Assembly (NCBI GenBank): GCA_002410925.1
Contig: DHPR01000033.1
Span: forward strand, 213,084-277,083
Length of the DNA stretch: 64,000 nucleotides
Direction: 5' to 3'
Source of the DNA: UBA5359 sp002410925 [NCBI: bacterium UBP13_UBA5359]
Lineage (GTDB): Bacteria > UBP13 > UBA5359
Shown: piece by piece, positions 35,215-43,109 of the stretch
Layout: each line of letters opens with the position of its first letter
Position numbering within the stretch: the stretch's first letter is position 1
Program-made: the position numbers and the translations under genes
The notes under the pieces: generated by a model
What the model was told of the DNA's origin: nothing
What the model saw: the letters and a program-made list of their open reading frames with translations, nothing else
Database searches by the model: none

Positions 35215-36438
35215 TTATGCCCGCCTCCTTAGAAACGCACGCTTGATTTTACTCAATACATTATGTTCGTTAATCTCTATTTCTTCATCAGCATCCAGTA
35301 TAGTTCGTGCCATTCTTCTAATGCATTCCGATACATCGCTCTGCGGATCGGTTAGAATAAAGGGCTTACCCTGATTGACGGACGGAACTACAATTCTGCC
35401 CTCGCTGGGAATGGCAATATCTATCTCCCGATCCAGAAAGCTGGATACGTCGTCCATCTTGATCCCCATATCACCTGAAGCGCGATTCATGATCAGCTTT
35501 ATCTTCTCCCTGGGATAATGTAAAGCGTCCATAACTTCAAGGCAGAGCTTGGCATTTCTCAGCGATGGAAGATCAAACGTGGTAATAAGAAATATATAAT
35601 TAGAAACATCCAGCGCCGCCAAGGTGATATCCTGCAGCACTGATGAGGTATCCACAATTATCAGAGAGTAATTGTTCTTGAGAGTTTCCAAGACCCTTTC
35701 CACACAATAAACGGTAACGGTTTCAGCATATTCAGGCTTGGGAGGCGCTGCCAGAACCTTTATACCGGTTTTATGTTCCGTCAAGAACTGCTCCATAAGA
35801 TCAGCATCAAGCTCTTTATATCGGGAAATAAGTCCGGCCAAGGTGCGTTCAGGAGTCAAGTTAAGCATCAAATCGATATCGCCAAACTGTAAGTTAAGAT
35901 CCACCAGCGCAACCCTTTGATCAAAATCCTTGGCCAGACAGACCGCCAGATTAGTGGCAATCATACTCTTGCCTACGCCATCGTGAGGGCTGTAAATGGA
36001 GATAACTTTAGATTTCCGGCCTATCTTGCTTAAAGTAGCTTCCTGTATTTGGCGCTTTTTCTCACGCTCATAGACCCTGTTTATGGCCGTTATAAGAGCA
36101 TCGCTGGTAAAGGGTTTAACCAGAAAGTCTCTGGCACCTGCTATCATGGCCTTGCGCAGGTATTCCTGGTCACCCTCCGCAGACATGATAATAACTACTG
36201 TTTCAGGCAAATCGAGCGTTATTATCTCCGTTGCTTGAATGCCGTTCATAACGGGCATATTGACGTCCATCAGAATAACATCAGGCTTCGTTTCTACTGC
36301 GGCCTTAACGGTTTCCTGCCCATTAGAACTTTCCCCGACTATTATGATGTTGTCTTCCAGACTCAGAATCTTTCTTATATTCTCACGAGTCTGCGCTCCA
36401 TCATCGGCTATCAACACTTCAATTTTAGGCAACATCAT
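35215..36438 (-). CDS. cpaE: Tad localisation ATPase CpaE/TadZ with receiver domain
   Basis: 407 aa. Residues 1-130 are a receiver domain with acidic pair D12/D13, phosphoacceptor D58 in ILMDVNMP and lysine in FLVKPF, so it may be phosphorylated. Residues about 145-390 are a MinD/ParA-like ATPase: SPHDGVGKSMIATNLA is a deviant Walker A without the first lysine, followed by VALVDLNLQFGDIDLML and IIVDTSSVLQD. It recruits the pilus machine to its cellular site. It ends one base before cpaF. Confidence 0.94.
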   Translation of the reverse strand: MMLPKIEVLIADDGAQTRENIRKILSLEDNIIIVGESSNGQETVKAAVETKPDVILMDVNMPVMNGIQATEIITLDLPETVVIIMSAEGDQEYLRKAMIAGARDFLVKPFTSDALITAINRVYEREKKRQIQEATLSKIGRKSKVISIYSPHDGVGKSMIATNLAVCLAKDFDQRVALVDLNLQFGDIDLMLNLTPERTLAGLISRYKELDADLMEQFLTEHKTGIKVLAAPPKPEYAETVTVYCVERVLETLKNNYSLIIVDTSSVLQDITLAALDVSNYIFLITTFDLPSLRNAKLCLEVMDALHYPREKIKLIMNRASGDMGIKMDDVSSFLDREIDIAIPSEGRIVVPSVNQGKPFILTDPQSDVSECIRRMARTILDADEEIEINEHNVLSKIKRAFLRRRA

Positions 36439-36464
36439 CCCTCACGTAACTTAACTACTGTCAA

Positions 36465-38102
36465 TTATGGTTTCTCATTGGTTTTTATCTGAGCAGCCAT
36501 ATCTTTCAACAGTACCGGTTTAATCAGCACTACCAATTCGGTTTCACCTTTATTAAATTCGGTGCTTTTGAAGAGATTTCCGATTATCGGTATATCTCCC
36601 AGCAGAGGAACCTTAGTGATCCTTTGCGTATCATGCTGGCTTATCAATCCGCCTATAGCTAACGTCTCTTCATCATGAAGACGAACAAATGTCTTGGCTG
36701 TCCGCTTGGAAAAGGCGGGTATAAAAGCCCCTTCTATCGTCGTTCCATTTACCCTATCGATATCGCTGACATCTGAGACTATCTCCATATCGATAGAACC
36801 ATCGGTCTTTATGATAGGTGCAATTTGTAATTCAATGCCGAAATTTTTCCATATGATAGATTGAGTGGCCTTACCATCAGTTATAGTTGTTATCGGTACC
36901 GGCACCTCTCCACCTACCAGGAAGCTGGCATTCTTACCGCTAACAGTTACAAGGCTTGGTGATGAAAGTATGCGTGCATATGGTGTTTCTTCCACCAGCA
37001 TATTCAAAGCTGCAACAAATTTGTCTGTCCTCTCAAAGGGCCCGCCTATACTAAGCTCCCCGAAACTCAAGGTTTCATTCCATTTTACACCCGTTTTTTG
37101 CAACTGTTCCTTGTCAATTTCTAAAACCTTCAACTCTACTCGCACCTGCGGTAAAGCCTCTATGACAATCTCATCGATTATAATTTTGCCAAACCCTGCA
37201 GCCGCCTTTAAAAGACGAGCATGTTCCTCCGAAGTAGTTCTCCCGGTAAGCTTGATCTTATCCTCAATGATTTCCGCCTTTACCTTGTCGCTGGTAATAA
37301 GACGCACTTGTTCGGCTACGCTCATCACCGATTTTGCCGGTTTCTCGTTAATTTTAATAAAGCTCACTACCTCCAAACCACTGGACCTAGCCAGAACAAC
37401 AGCAGCATCCGCTGCCGCTTTATCATCGACTGCACCGGTTAGAAGAACTGTATTACGCAAAATCTGTATGGATACCCCCGATAGCGCTTCAATAGTATTA
37501 AAGCAGGATACCAACTCTGCAATATCAGCTACAACCTTTACGTTATGGCTGCTGCGACCGCTTTTCTCCCATATATGCAGCACCGTCTCTCCCGGCATCT
37601 TGGCATTCAAAATAAGCTCTTGTTCAGATAGAACAATAAGATCGAGCACATTAGGATTAGCCACAGCTACACGCTGCAGGCCTTTTACAAGCAACACCTT
37701 GGATTTGCCTGCAGGTATAACGATAATCTGTGAAGAGAGAGCGCCTCTTGCCGTTGGCAGAGTATAGCTCTGTTGCCTGACCGGTATAACGTTGTCAATA
37801 ACCGGCCTGGTTGCCTGCTTTGCCGGGGCAACAGAAGAGAGCTTCTGTTCTGTTGGCATGCTAGCATCGGCTTCAGAAGTTATTGGAATTAAGAGCTTCT
37901 GTCCTGGAGAGATAGCTCTTATATCCCGCTCTTCAAGCTTGTTAGCTGCAGCCAGATTCGATACTTCGATTCGATATCTGGCGGCAATGGCTTCCGGAGT
38001 ATCGCCATCCTGAACCATATAATATGTATCGGCATAGGCACCGGAGAGTATCAAAAGAGCTGCCGCCAATAAAAAGCCGAATATTTTCGTATTGCAAGAC
38101 AT
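36465..38102 (-). CDS. cpaC: Tad pilus secretin CpaC/RcpA with N-terminal LysM
   Basis: Outer-pore secretin, 545 aa. A signal peptide (about 1-24) is followed by a LysM module (about 26-73, YYMVQDGDTPEAIAARYRIE to ISPGQKLLIP). The pilus-assembly N-domain is at about 105-195 (VLLVKGLQRVAVANPNVLDLIVLSEQELIL), a BON-like domain at about 200-250, and the secretin domain at about 320-535 (SPSLVTVSGKNASFLVGGEVPVP; VPLLGDIPIIGNLFKSTEF). LysM may tether the pore to peptidoglycan. A secretin implies an outer membrane or similar barrier. Confidence 0.95.
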   Translation of the reverse strand: MSCNTKIFGFLLAAALLILSGAYADTYYMVQDGDTPEAIAARYRIEVSNLAAANKLEERDIRAISPGQKLLIPITSEADASMPTEQKLSSVAPAKQATRPVIDNVIPVRQQSYTLPTARGALSSQIIVIPAGKSKVLLVKGLQRVAVANPNVLDLIVLSEQELILNAKMPGETVLHIWEKSGRSSHNVKVVADIAELVSCFNTIEALSGVSIQILRNTVLLTGAVDDKAAADAAVVLARSSGLEVVSFIKINEKPAKSVMSVAEQVRLITSDKVKAEIIEDKIKLTGRTTSEEHARLLKAAAGFGKIIIDEIVIEALPQVRVELKVLEIDKEQLQKTGVKWNETLSFGELSIGGPFERTDKFVAALNMLVEETPYARILSSPSLVTVSGKNASFLVGGEVPVPITTITDGKATQSIIWKNFGIELQIAPIIKTDGSIDMEIVSDVSDIDRVNGTTIEGAFIPAFSKRTAKTFVRLHDEETLAIGGLISQHDTQRITKVPLLGDIPIIGNLFKSTEFNKGETELVVLIKPVLLKDMAAQIKTNEKP

Positions 38103-38122
38103 TCGTCTTCCCCCTTGAAAAA

Positions 38123-39046
38123 CTAATCCAGAGATACGAAATCTCTCTGCGTACCCCTAATAACCTCTATTGTTTTGGCCGGCTTAGGTTGTTCAGCCTG
38201 CCCTGTGCCACTCCCGGAACGCTTCTCTGCCGGGTAAATTGCAGCCGGCGGCAAAATGGGAGCAGAATACGAGGGTTGCGTTTGAGTATAAGACTCGCTA
38301 CGGCTTTGAATAGCCGCCCTTGTCTCACCATCAGGCTTGCCGATTAATTTTGTTCTTTTAACAGTTACAGGAGTTACCACCATATTTTTATATAGCAGCT
38401 GTGCCGGCCTGAGTATAAAACGCAACTTGCCATTTGCTTCAGCCAAAGCCAGCTTGGTAGCCTGTTCAGGAGACATCGCCAATGTGACAAATTTCTCAGC
38501 TGTTTCCTTGCCTGCAGATGGCTGCGGTTGTCCTGATGTTCCTGCCTGCGGATACTGGCTGTTACGCCCTAGACCGATAATTTCGATATTCTGTAGCAAT
38601 AACTTGCTGCTGTCATTGCCAAATACAGCAATAACATCAACCGTATCTCCAACCTTGAGAATATTGCCTAAGCCAGAGACGTCATCAACTACCAGGCTTA
38701 TGGCCCTTCTATTACCGATCAATGCAAAGGAGATACCCATCTCTTCACGTGTCGCTACATGATCCTGAAGCAACATAGTTCCCCGCGATATATCTGTCCG
38801 AGCAACCTTTCCAACAAGCAGGTCGGTGGTCATGTGCGCCCTTGAAGGTATCTCTACTTCAGGCTTGGTTTCCATCACCAGCATGCCCTCGGTAATTATA
38901 GCTTTGGCCGGTATATTTATTGCCGCAACTACAACGTTAGCACGCTTCTGCGCTTCCTGTCTCATATTCTTAGCGTAGATAGTCGCCACTGTGGCTGCTA
39001 TCAACGCCAACAGAAGTGAGAGCATTACTGTACGGTTTTTTAACAT
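38123..39046 (-). CDS. cpaB: Flp pilus assembly protein CpaB/RcpC
   Basis: 307 aa with one N-terminal membrane segment (residues 5-25), then a SAF domain (VVVAAINIPAKAIITEGML and GKVARTDISRGTMLLQDHVA) and the RcpC core (ISLVVDDVSGLGNILKVGDTVDVIAVF; ATKLALAEANGKLRFILR). The C-terminal 80 residues are Ser/Pro/Gln-rich. It is thought to assist the secretin. Gap to cpaC is 20 bases. Confidence 0.94.
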   Translation of the reverse strand: MLKNRTVMLSLLLALIAATVATIYAKNMRQEAQKRANVVVAAINIPAKAIITEGMLVMETKPEVEIPSRAHMTTDLLVGKVARTDISRGTMLLQDHVATREEMGISFALIGNRRAISLVVDDVSGLGNILKVGDTVDVIAVFGNDSSKLLLQNIEIIGLGRNSQYPQAGTSGQPQPSAGKETAEKFVTLAMSPEQATKLALAEANGKLRFILRPAQLLYKNMVVTPVTVKRTKLIGKPDGETRAAIQSRSESYTQTQPSYSAPILPPAAIYPAEKRSGSGTGQAEQPKPAKTIEVIRGTQRDFVSLD

Positions 39047-39070
39047 TAAGGCCTTACCCCCCGGATAGAT

Positions 39071-40210
39071 TTATTCGATCAGCTTAACTTCCCCAGGGAA
39101 GTATCTTATCTCATAACTCAAAGTAACATTGGAGGCACTGAATGAAATAATATCTGCGACCATGCCTCCATATATATTTGAATAAGCAGCTGCCATATCC
39201 AGCAAGCCATTCGGAGCATAAAAGACTCCATTCAAAGTATGCCCCCTGCCGCTGATCTCCAGAATATTACCTGCAAAAAAGAGCATAGGGCCATCATCAT
39301 AAGGTACCAGTTTAATATTGTTGCCTACTATTTTAATATCTCCGGTAGCCACTATCGTGGCCTTCCCGGAGATTCTCGACTGCAATTTAACATTGCCATC
39401 GATAAAATATATACCCTCCAGCCGGGCATCAGGGGGAAAGGTATAATCTCCCACATATTTAAATGTTGCCGACCCCTGATATGCCATCATATCATATACA
39501 GGAGGTATGAGCGGGTCAATATAGCGACTGGCAATCTTATTATTAACGGAGACGTGGTTGTTATCTATAATTCCGGAATATTCCACCGTTCCCGTATTTC
39601 CACTACCGGTTACCTTAAAATTGTGGTTGGTGCTGGCAGGTCGGTCGAAGTGATTCGAACTACCGCTAAGCTCTAGAGAGTACCCCCCACCCTGTGTACC
39701 GGTTTTACTACTGGCTAGAATACTTGTATTCCAACCTCCCCCGCCTTTGGCAACACTCCTTGCCCTGATCGGAATGTCTCTGATGCCTATCAACCGCAAC
39801 CAAAATGTCTTAGCGATTCGCTCAGCCCTGACCTCTATAGTCCAGTTCGAAGGCACTCCGAGCCTGAAGGTTCTATCATCTCTGAACGGCGATGTTACAT
39901 ATAAAGTATCTTCGCCATTTCCTATATACATTATAGTATTATTTTCTGCATCGACCGCCTTTAACCCTTTCGCAATATTTTGTGAATAATATTCAGCTGC
40001 GCTGTCCCGGGCAGCTGCCGCCTGCGGCAATTCTACTGCGCCGGCCAGGGCAGCTGCATCCGAGTAGTTTCTTAATTGCCTGTACTGCCAGAATATATTA
40101 CCGGCATCCAATACCACTCCGGCCAAAAGCAGAAACACCACCGCACTTATGGCAAGCAAAACAAGTGATTGCCCCCGTTTGTTAAAGATATTAACAAAAA
40201 TATCACTCAA
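39071..40210 (-). CDS. tadG: TadG-like pseudopilin with beta-rich C-terminal domain
   Basis: 379 aa. The N terminus NKRGQSLVLLAISAVVFLLLAGVVLDAGN has the Tad/pilin-like hydrophobic helix found in TadG. Residues about 160-375 are glycine-, serine- and beta-rich with repeated hydrophobic turns (GSSNHF, GNTGTVEYSG, ISGKATIVATGDIKI, ISGRGHTLNGVFYAPNG), resembling polymer-forming or right-handed beta-helix modules. It may decorate the pilus tip or bind envelope polymers. It overlaps tadE by 8 bp. Confidence 0.85.
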   Translation of the reverse strand: MSDIFVNIFNKRGQSLVLLAISAVVFLLLAGVVLDAGNIFWQYRQLRNYSDAAALAGAVELPQAAAARDSAAEYYSQNIAKGLKAVDAENNTIMYIGNGEDTLYVTSPFRDDRTFRLGVPSNWTIEVRAERIAKTFWLRLIGIRDIPIRARSVAKGGGGWNTSILASSKTGTQGGGYSLELSGSSNHFDRPASTNHNFKVTGSGNTGTVEYSGIIDNNHVSVNNKIASRYIDPLIPPVYDMMAYQGSATFKYVGDYTFPPDARLEGIYFIDGNVKLQSRISGKATIVATGDIKIVGNNIKLVPYDDGPMLFFAGNILEISGRGHTLNGVFYAPNGLLDMAAAYSNIYGGMVADIISFSASNVTLSYEIRYFPGEVKLIE

Positions 40211-40604
40211 TTCTCATCACCACCCGGCTTCGAAGCAAGCAATGCTTAATAATGGAATTGATCACCGGGATCTGCAGCGGCAACGAATAATTAACGATGA
40301 TTGTTACGGGATAACCGCTCATCCTGCCTGTTTCAAGCTCTGATGGAGATACCGATATATCCGTTTTTTGAAGTACTGGATTAAGCGTACCTGCCGCATT
40401 AATTACCGCCTGCTTGATTCTATCATCGCTACCGACCTCAAGCGCCATAACTGCAGCCAACCTTCCGCCTTCTCTGACGGCATGTTCTAAAACGAGCTTG
40501 GATCTCAAAATGATACTGAACTGAAACAGTCCCATAATGAGCAGCAAGAGAAGCGGCATAATCAAGGCCATTTCCACCAACGATTGACCCTTGTCTCGCT
40601 TCAA
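40203..40604 (-). CDS. tadE: TadE-like minor pseudopilin
   Basis: 133 aa. The signature RDKGQSLVEMALIMPLLLLLIMGLFQF matches the TadE prepilin leader with glycine before the hydrophobic helix and a glutamate at +5 relative to it. The remainder has the conserved HAVREGGRLAAVMA-type segment. Probably processed by the prepilin peptidase encoded just upstream. Confidence 0.93.
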   Translation of the reverse strand: MKRDKGQSLVEMALIMPLLLLLIMGLFQFSIILRSKLVLEHAVREGGRLAAVMALEVGSDDRIKQAVINAAGTLNPVLQKTDISVSPSELETGRMSGYPVTIIVNYSLPLQIPVINSIIKHCLLRSRVVMRIE

Positions 40605-40617
40605 AAGAATTCCCCCG

Positions 40618-41154
40618 TTAAATCTTAATAAAAAATGCGATAATTACACCTATAGCAATAGCCAGACTGTAGGGGAACGCCCTTTCCTTATTTCTTGAAC
40701 CTAAAACTGAAATCGGTTCTATGCAATCCACCTTCATAAATATCTTCCAAAACATCATACGCAGCACTCTGCCCATCCCTTTAAGGGTGCCCGATAAAAC
40801 GCCTCTCTTCCAAGCTACAAACAGAGACATCAAACCGCCAAATAGGCTGCCGAAGAGAAAGCTTTGAAAGGTCATATTAGGACCGAGCAAAGCACCAACA
40901 GCCATAAGCAGCTTCACATCACCCGCGCCAAGCAAACCCATGATAAAAGGAATAATAAAAAGAGCAAGTCCTATCGCCATTCCCGAAAGGCTATCAGCTA
41001 ATCCCTTCATGCCGTTATCAAGACATGCCAGAATTATGCCGCAAAGCATAGCTGGAAAGGTTATTTTATTAAGGACCTTACCGCTCTTTTGATCCGTATA
41101 TACGGATACGGCCAGCAGAGCAAGTATTAATAAAGCCCTGATCACCGGAAACAT
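40618..41154 (-). CDS. cpaA: Prepilin peptidase CpaA/TadV
   Basis: A24A aspartyl membrane protease of 178 aa that cleaves Flp and TadE/G leaders. Catalytic aspartates are expected in SVYTDQKSGKVLNKITFP and in LGAGDVKLLMAVGALLG (GxGD motif); both are present. Six membrane segments. It lies after the 36-bp palindrome that separates it from flp. Confidence 0.94.
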   Translation of the reverse strand: MFPVIRALLILALLAVSVYTDQKSGKVLNKITFPAMLCGIILACLDNGMKGLADSLSGMAIGLALFIIPFIMGLLGAGDVKLLMAVGALLGPNMTFQSFLFGSLFGGLMSLFVAWKRGVLSGTLKGMGRVLRMMFWKIFMKVDCIEPISVLGSRNKERAFPYSLAIAIGVIIAFFIKI

Positions 41155-41176
41155 CTGTGAAAACCTCTCTAGTTTT

Positions 41177-41212
41177 GAAGAGCCCTGCCTGTCTAGACAG
41201 GCAGGGCTCTTC
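41177..41212. repeat. 36-bp perfect palindrome between flp and cpaA
   Basis: GAAGAGCCCTGCCTGTCT joined directly to its exact reverse complement. In RNA it gives a very stable hairpin. On the minus strand it is not followed by a T-run, so it is more likely a processing/stability element or partial attenuator than a full terminator. Confidence 0.75.
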
Positions 41213-41317
41213 TTTGCGCTAAAGCATATTATTGCAACGTCTTACTGCTTGTTTCAGCTTTAACCTTTTCAACCTTCCGAATGAGATTACATCCGACACA
41301 AGTGCTGATGAAGTCCC

Positions 41318-41512
41318 TTAGTTAGCCGGAACTTGCTCAATGACGGAAGCATCGTTCACCGAAGATCTCATGTTGTTGAAGACGCCGCCAAGTGAGTTTC
41401 TAAAAGCTGTCAGCACAGTAACAAGACCCAAAGCAATAAGAGCTATCAGCAGAGCATACTCGGTCATGGTCTGGCCCTCTTCTTCAACCATTAATCTTTT
41501 CAGCATTTCCAT
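41318..41512 (-). CDS. flp: Flp/Fap type IVb pilin
   Basis: Major pilin of 64 aa. The leader MEMLKRLMVEEEG is followed by QTMTEYALLIALIALGLVTV: cleavage is expected after G13, leaving the conserved glutamate at position +5 and tyrosine at +6 of the mature pilin. GGGAGG lies 9 bases before the ATG. First gene of the Tad structural operon, downstream of a two-component system. Confidence 0.95.
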   Translation of the reverse strand: MEMLKRLMVEEEGQTMTEYALLIALIALGLVTVLTAFRNSLGGVFNNMRSSVNDASVIEQVPAN

Positions 41513-41601
41513 AATAAATTACCTCCCGGTTATTTTTTATTTTCTCTGCCACTTTTAGTTAAGCTTATTATGCCAGAGAAATCCCCTGCTTACCAGAGTC
41601 T

Positions 41602-41625
41602 TTTACCTTATTTTATATAGGTAAA
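41602..41625. promoter_or_regulatory. Inverted repeat upstream of flp
   Basis: TTTACCT, 10 A/T bases, AGGTAAA, directly after the response-regulator stop and about 90 bases before flp. Possible regulator-binding site or weak terminator. No clear sigma70 promoter was found for flp. Confidence 0.4.
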
Positions 41626-41630
41626 TAGTC

Positions 41631-42287
41631 CTAATCCATATTAATAAGCCCTCGCCTCAATGCCAGCAATACGGCCTGCGTCCTATCGTTTACCTGTAGC
41701 TTTTTGAATATATTGGAGAGATGGTTTTTCACCGTCTTCTCACTGATAAAGAGTGATGCGGCAACATCCTTATTGCCGTGCCCATCGGCTATGGCCTGCA
41801 GTATCTCGATCTCCCTTGTAGTGAGCTCATCAAATACATTTGCGGCTTCCCGATAATTAGATATATTACTGAACTCCTCAAGCAGCTTAGAAGCTATAGT
41901 CGGTTCTACCAGAGCCTCGCCAACGCTAGCCATCCTTACTGCTTCCACCAGGCGCTCAGCTACTATATCCTTCAGTATATACCCGGACGCACCCGCCTTT
42001 ATAGCCTCAAAAATGTGTTCATTATCCTGATAAACGGTAAGAATGAGCACCGCAACCCTGGGACATTCCTTCTTGATTTGGCGTGTTGCTTCCACCCCTG
42101 ATAGTTCAGGCATACTGATATCCATAATGATGACATCAGGGTCTAATGACCTGGCCATTTCCACAGCATCCATACCGTTCTTGGCTACACCGATTACGGA
42201 TATGTCGCCGGCTTCGGATAGAACCCGCTGGATTCCCTCCCGCATCAAAGGATGATCATCAGCTATCAGCAGCCTGATGCAGTCCAT
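41631..42287 (-). CDS. NarL/FixJ-type response regulator
   Basis: 218 aa. Receiver domain 1-120 with D10/D11, phosphoacceptor D56 in IIMDISMPELSG and the lysine region YILKDI. LuxR-type HTH at about 147-212 (LTTREIEILQAIADGHGNKDVAASLFISEKTVKNHLSNIFKKL). Paired with the kinase 11 bases upstream and directly before flp, so it probably controls pilus expression. Confidence 0.93.
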   Translation of the reverse strand: MDCIRLLIADDHPLMREGIQRVLSEAGDISVIGVAKNGMDAVEMARSLDPDVIIMDISMPELSGVEATRQIKKECPRVAVLILTVYQDNEHIFEAIKAGASGYILKDIVAERLVEAVRMASVGEALVEPTIASKLLEEFSNISNYREAANVFDELTTREIEILQAIADGHGNKDVAASLFISEKTVKNHLSNIFKKLQVNDRTQAVLLALRRGLINMD

Positions 42288-42298
42288 ACCTCACTCTC

Positions 42299-43057
42299 CT
42301 ATACTCCAACCGTAAGCGTTACAGAAGTCCCCTTTCCGGGAGACGTTGTTATCTCTATATCAGCCCCCATCAACTCGGCTCTTTCCCGCATGCTTACAAG
42401 ACCGAATTTTTGCTTGGCACTGAGAGTCTTTATGGTCTCTTCAAATTTGAAACCCTTGCCGTCATCCTTAATGCATAAGATTATTCTGTTATCGGAGGAA
42501 TCAACACGAATGGCAGCTTTGCCGGCGCCGGAATGTTTATAAGTGTTGTTCAGCGCTTCCTGAGCAATTCTGAACATTGCCAACTCATAATCACTCTTCA
42601 ACCGGGGAAGGGATGAGGATATATTAGCATCGATATCGATGCCTGTTCGTTTGCTGAATGCCTTGGCATACTGCCGCATAGCGGCGGCAAATCCCAGATC
42701 ATCAAGAGCCATGGGACGAAGGTCATAAATAAACTTTCTTATTTCCTCCAGGCAATCTCGTGCAATAGATTTAAGCTCACCGAGTTCATTCGACAAAAGA
42801 TTAGGATCCTTCTTTAGCAGTTTTTCACATAGATCAAGTCTAAGAACAATATTAGCTATATTCTGTACCGGCCCATCATGGAGGTCTCTGGCAATCCGGC
42901 GCCGTTCCTCCTCCTGCAAAGATATAACCTTAGCTCCATCTGCAGAGAAGGGTGCCTCCGCTTGATTGGCAAGATCGCCACTATACTGCTTTAACAGCTG
43001 ACCGGCAGCAAGAAGATGCTCCTCTATTTCATTCAGAACAATTCCCGACTCAGACAA
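42299..43057 (-). CDS. Cytoplasmic sensor histidine kinase (DegS-like)
   Basis: 252 aa without membrane segments. HisKA_3 domain with phosphoacceptor H60 in RRRIARDLHDGPVQN; HATPase domain with FRIAQEALNNTYKHS (N box), DDGKGF and KFGLVSMRERAELMG. It matches the DegS/NarX type that pairs with NarL-type regulators. Signal input is presumably the N-terminal helical region (about 1-45). Confidence 0.93.
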   Translation of the reverse strand: MSESGIVLNEIEEHLLAAGQLLKQYSGDLANQAEAPFSADGAKVISLQEEERRRIARDLHDGPVQNIANIVLRLDLCEKLLKKDPNLLSNELGELKSIARDCLEEIRKFIYDLRPMALDDLGFAAAMRQYAKAFSKRTGIDIDANISSSLPRLKSDYELAMFRIAQEALNNTYKHSGAGKAAIRVDSSDNRIILCIKDDGKGFKFEETIKTLSAKQKFGLVSMRERAELMGADIEITTSPGKGTSVTLTVGV

Positions 43058-43109
43058 ATTTCCACCCCGAATATTTATTTCGACAAACGCCGATAATTCT
43101 CCTTTTTGA

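Noticed and set aside
36865-37767. Long open frame of 300 codons on the plus strand
   Set aside because: It lies exactly opposite the secretin gene, is Ser/Thr/Leu-rich without recognisable motifs, and has no ribosome-binding site. The secretin frame is certain.
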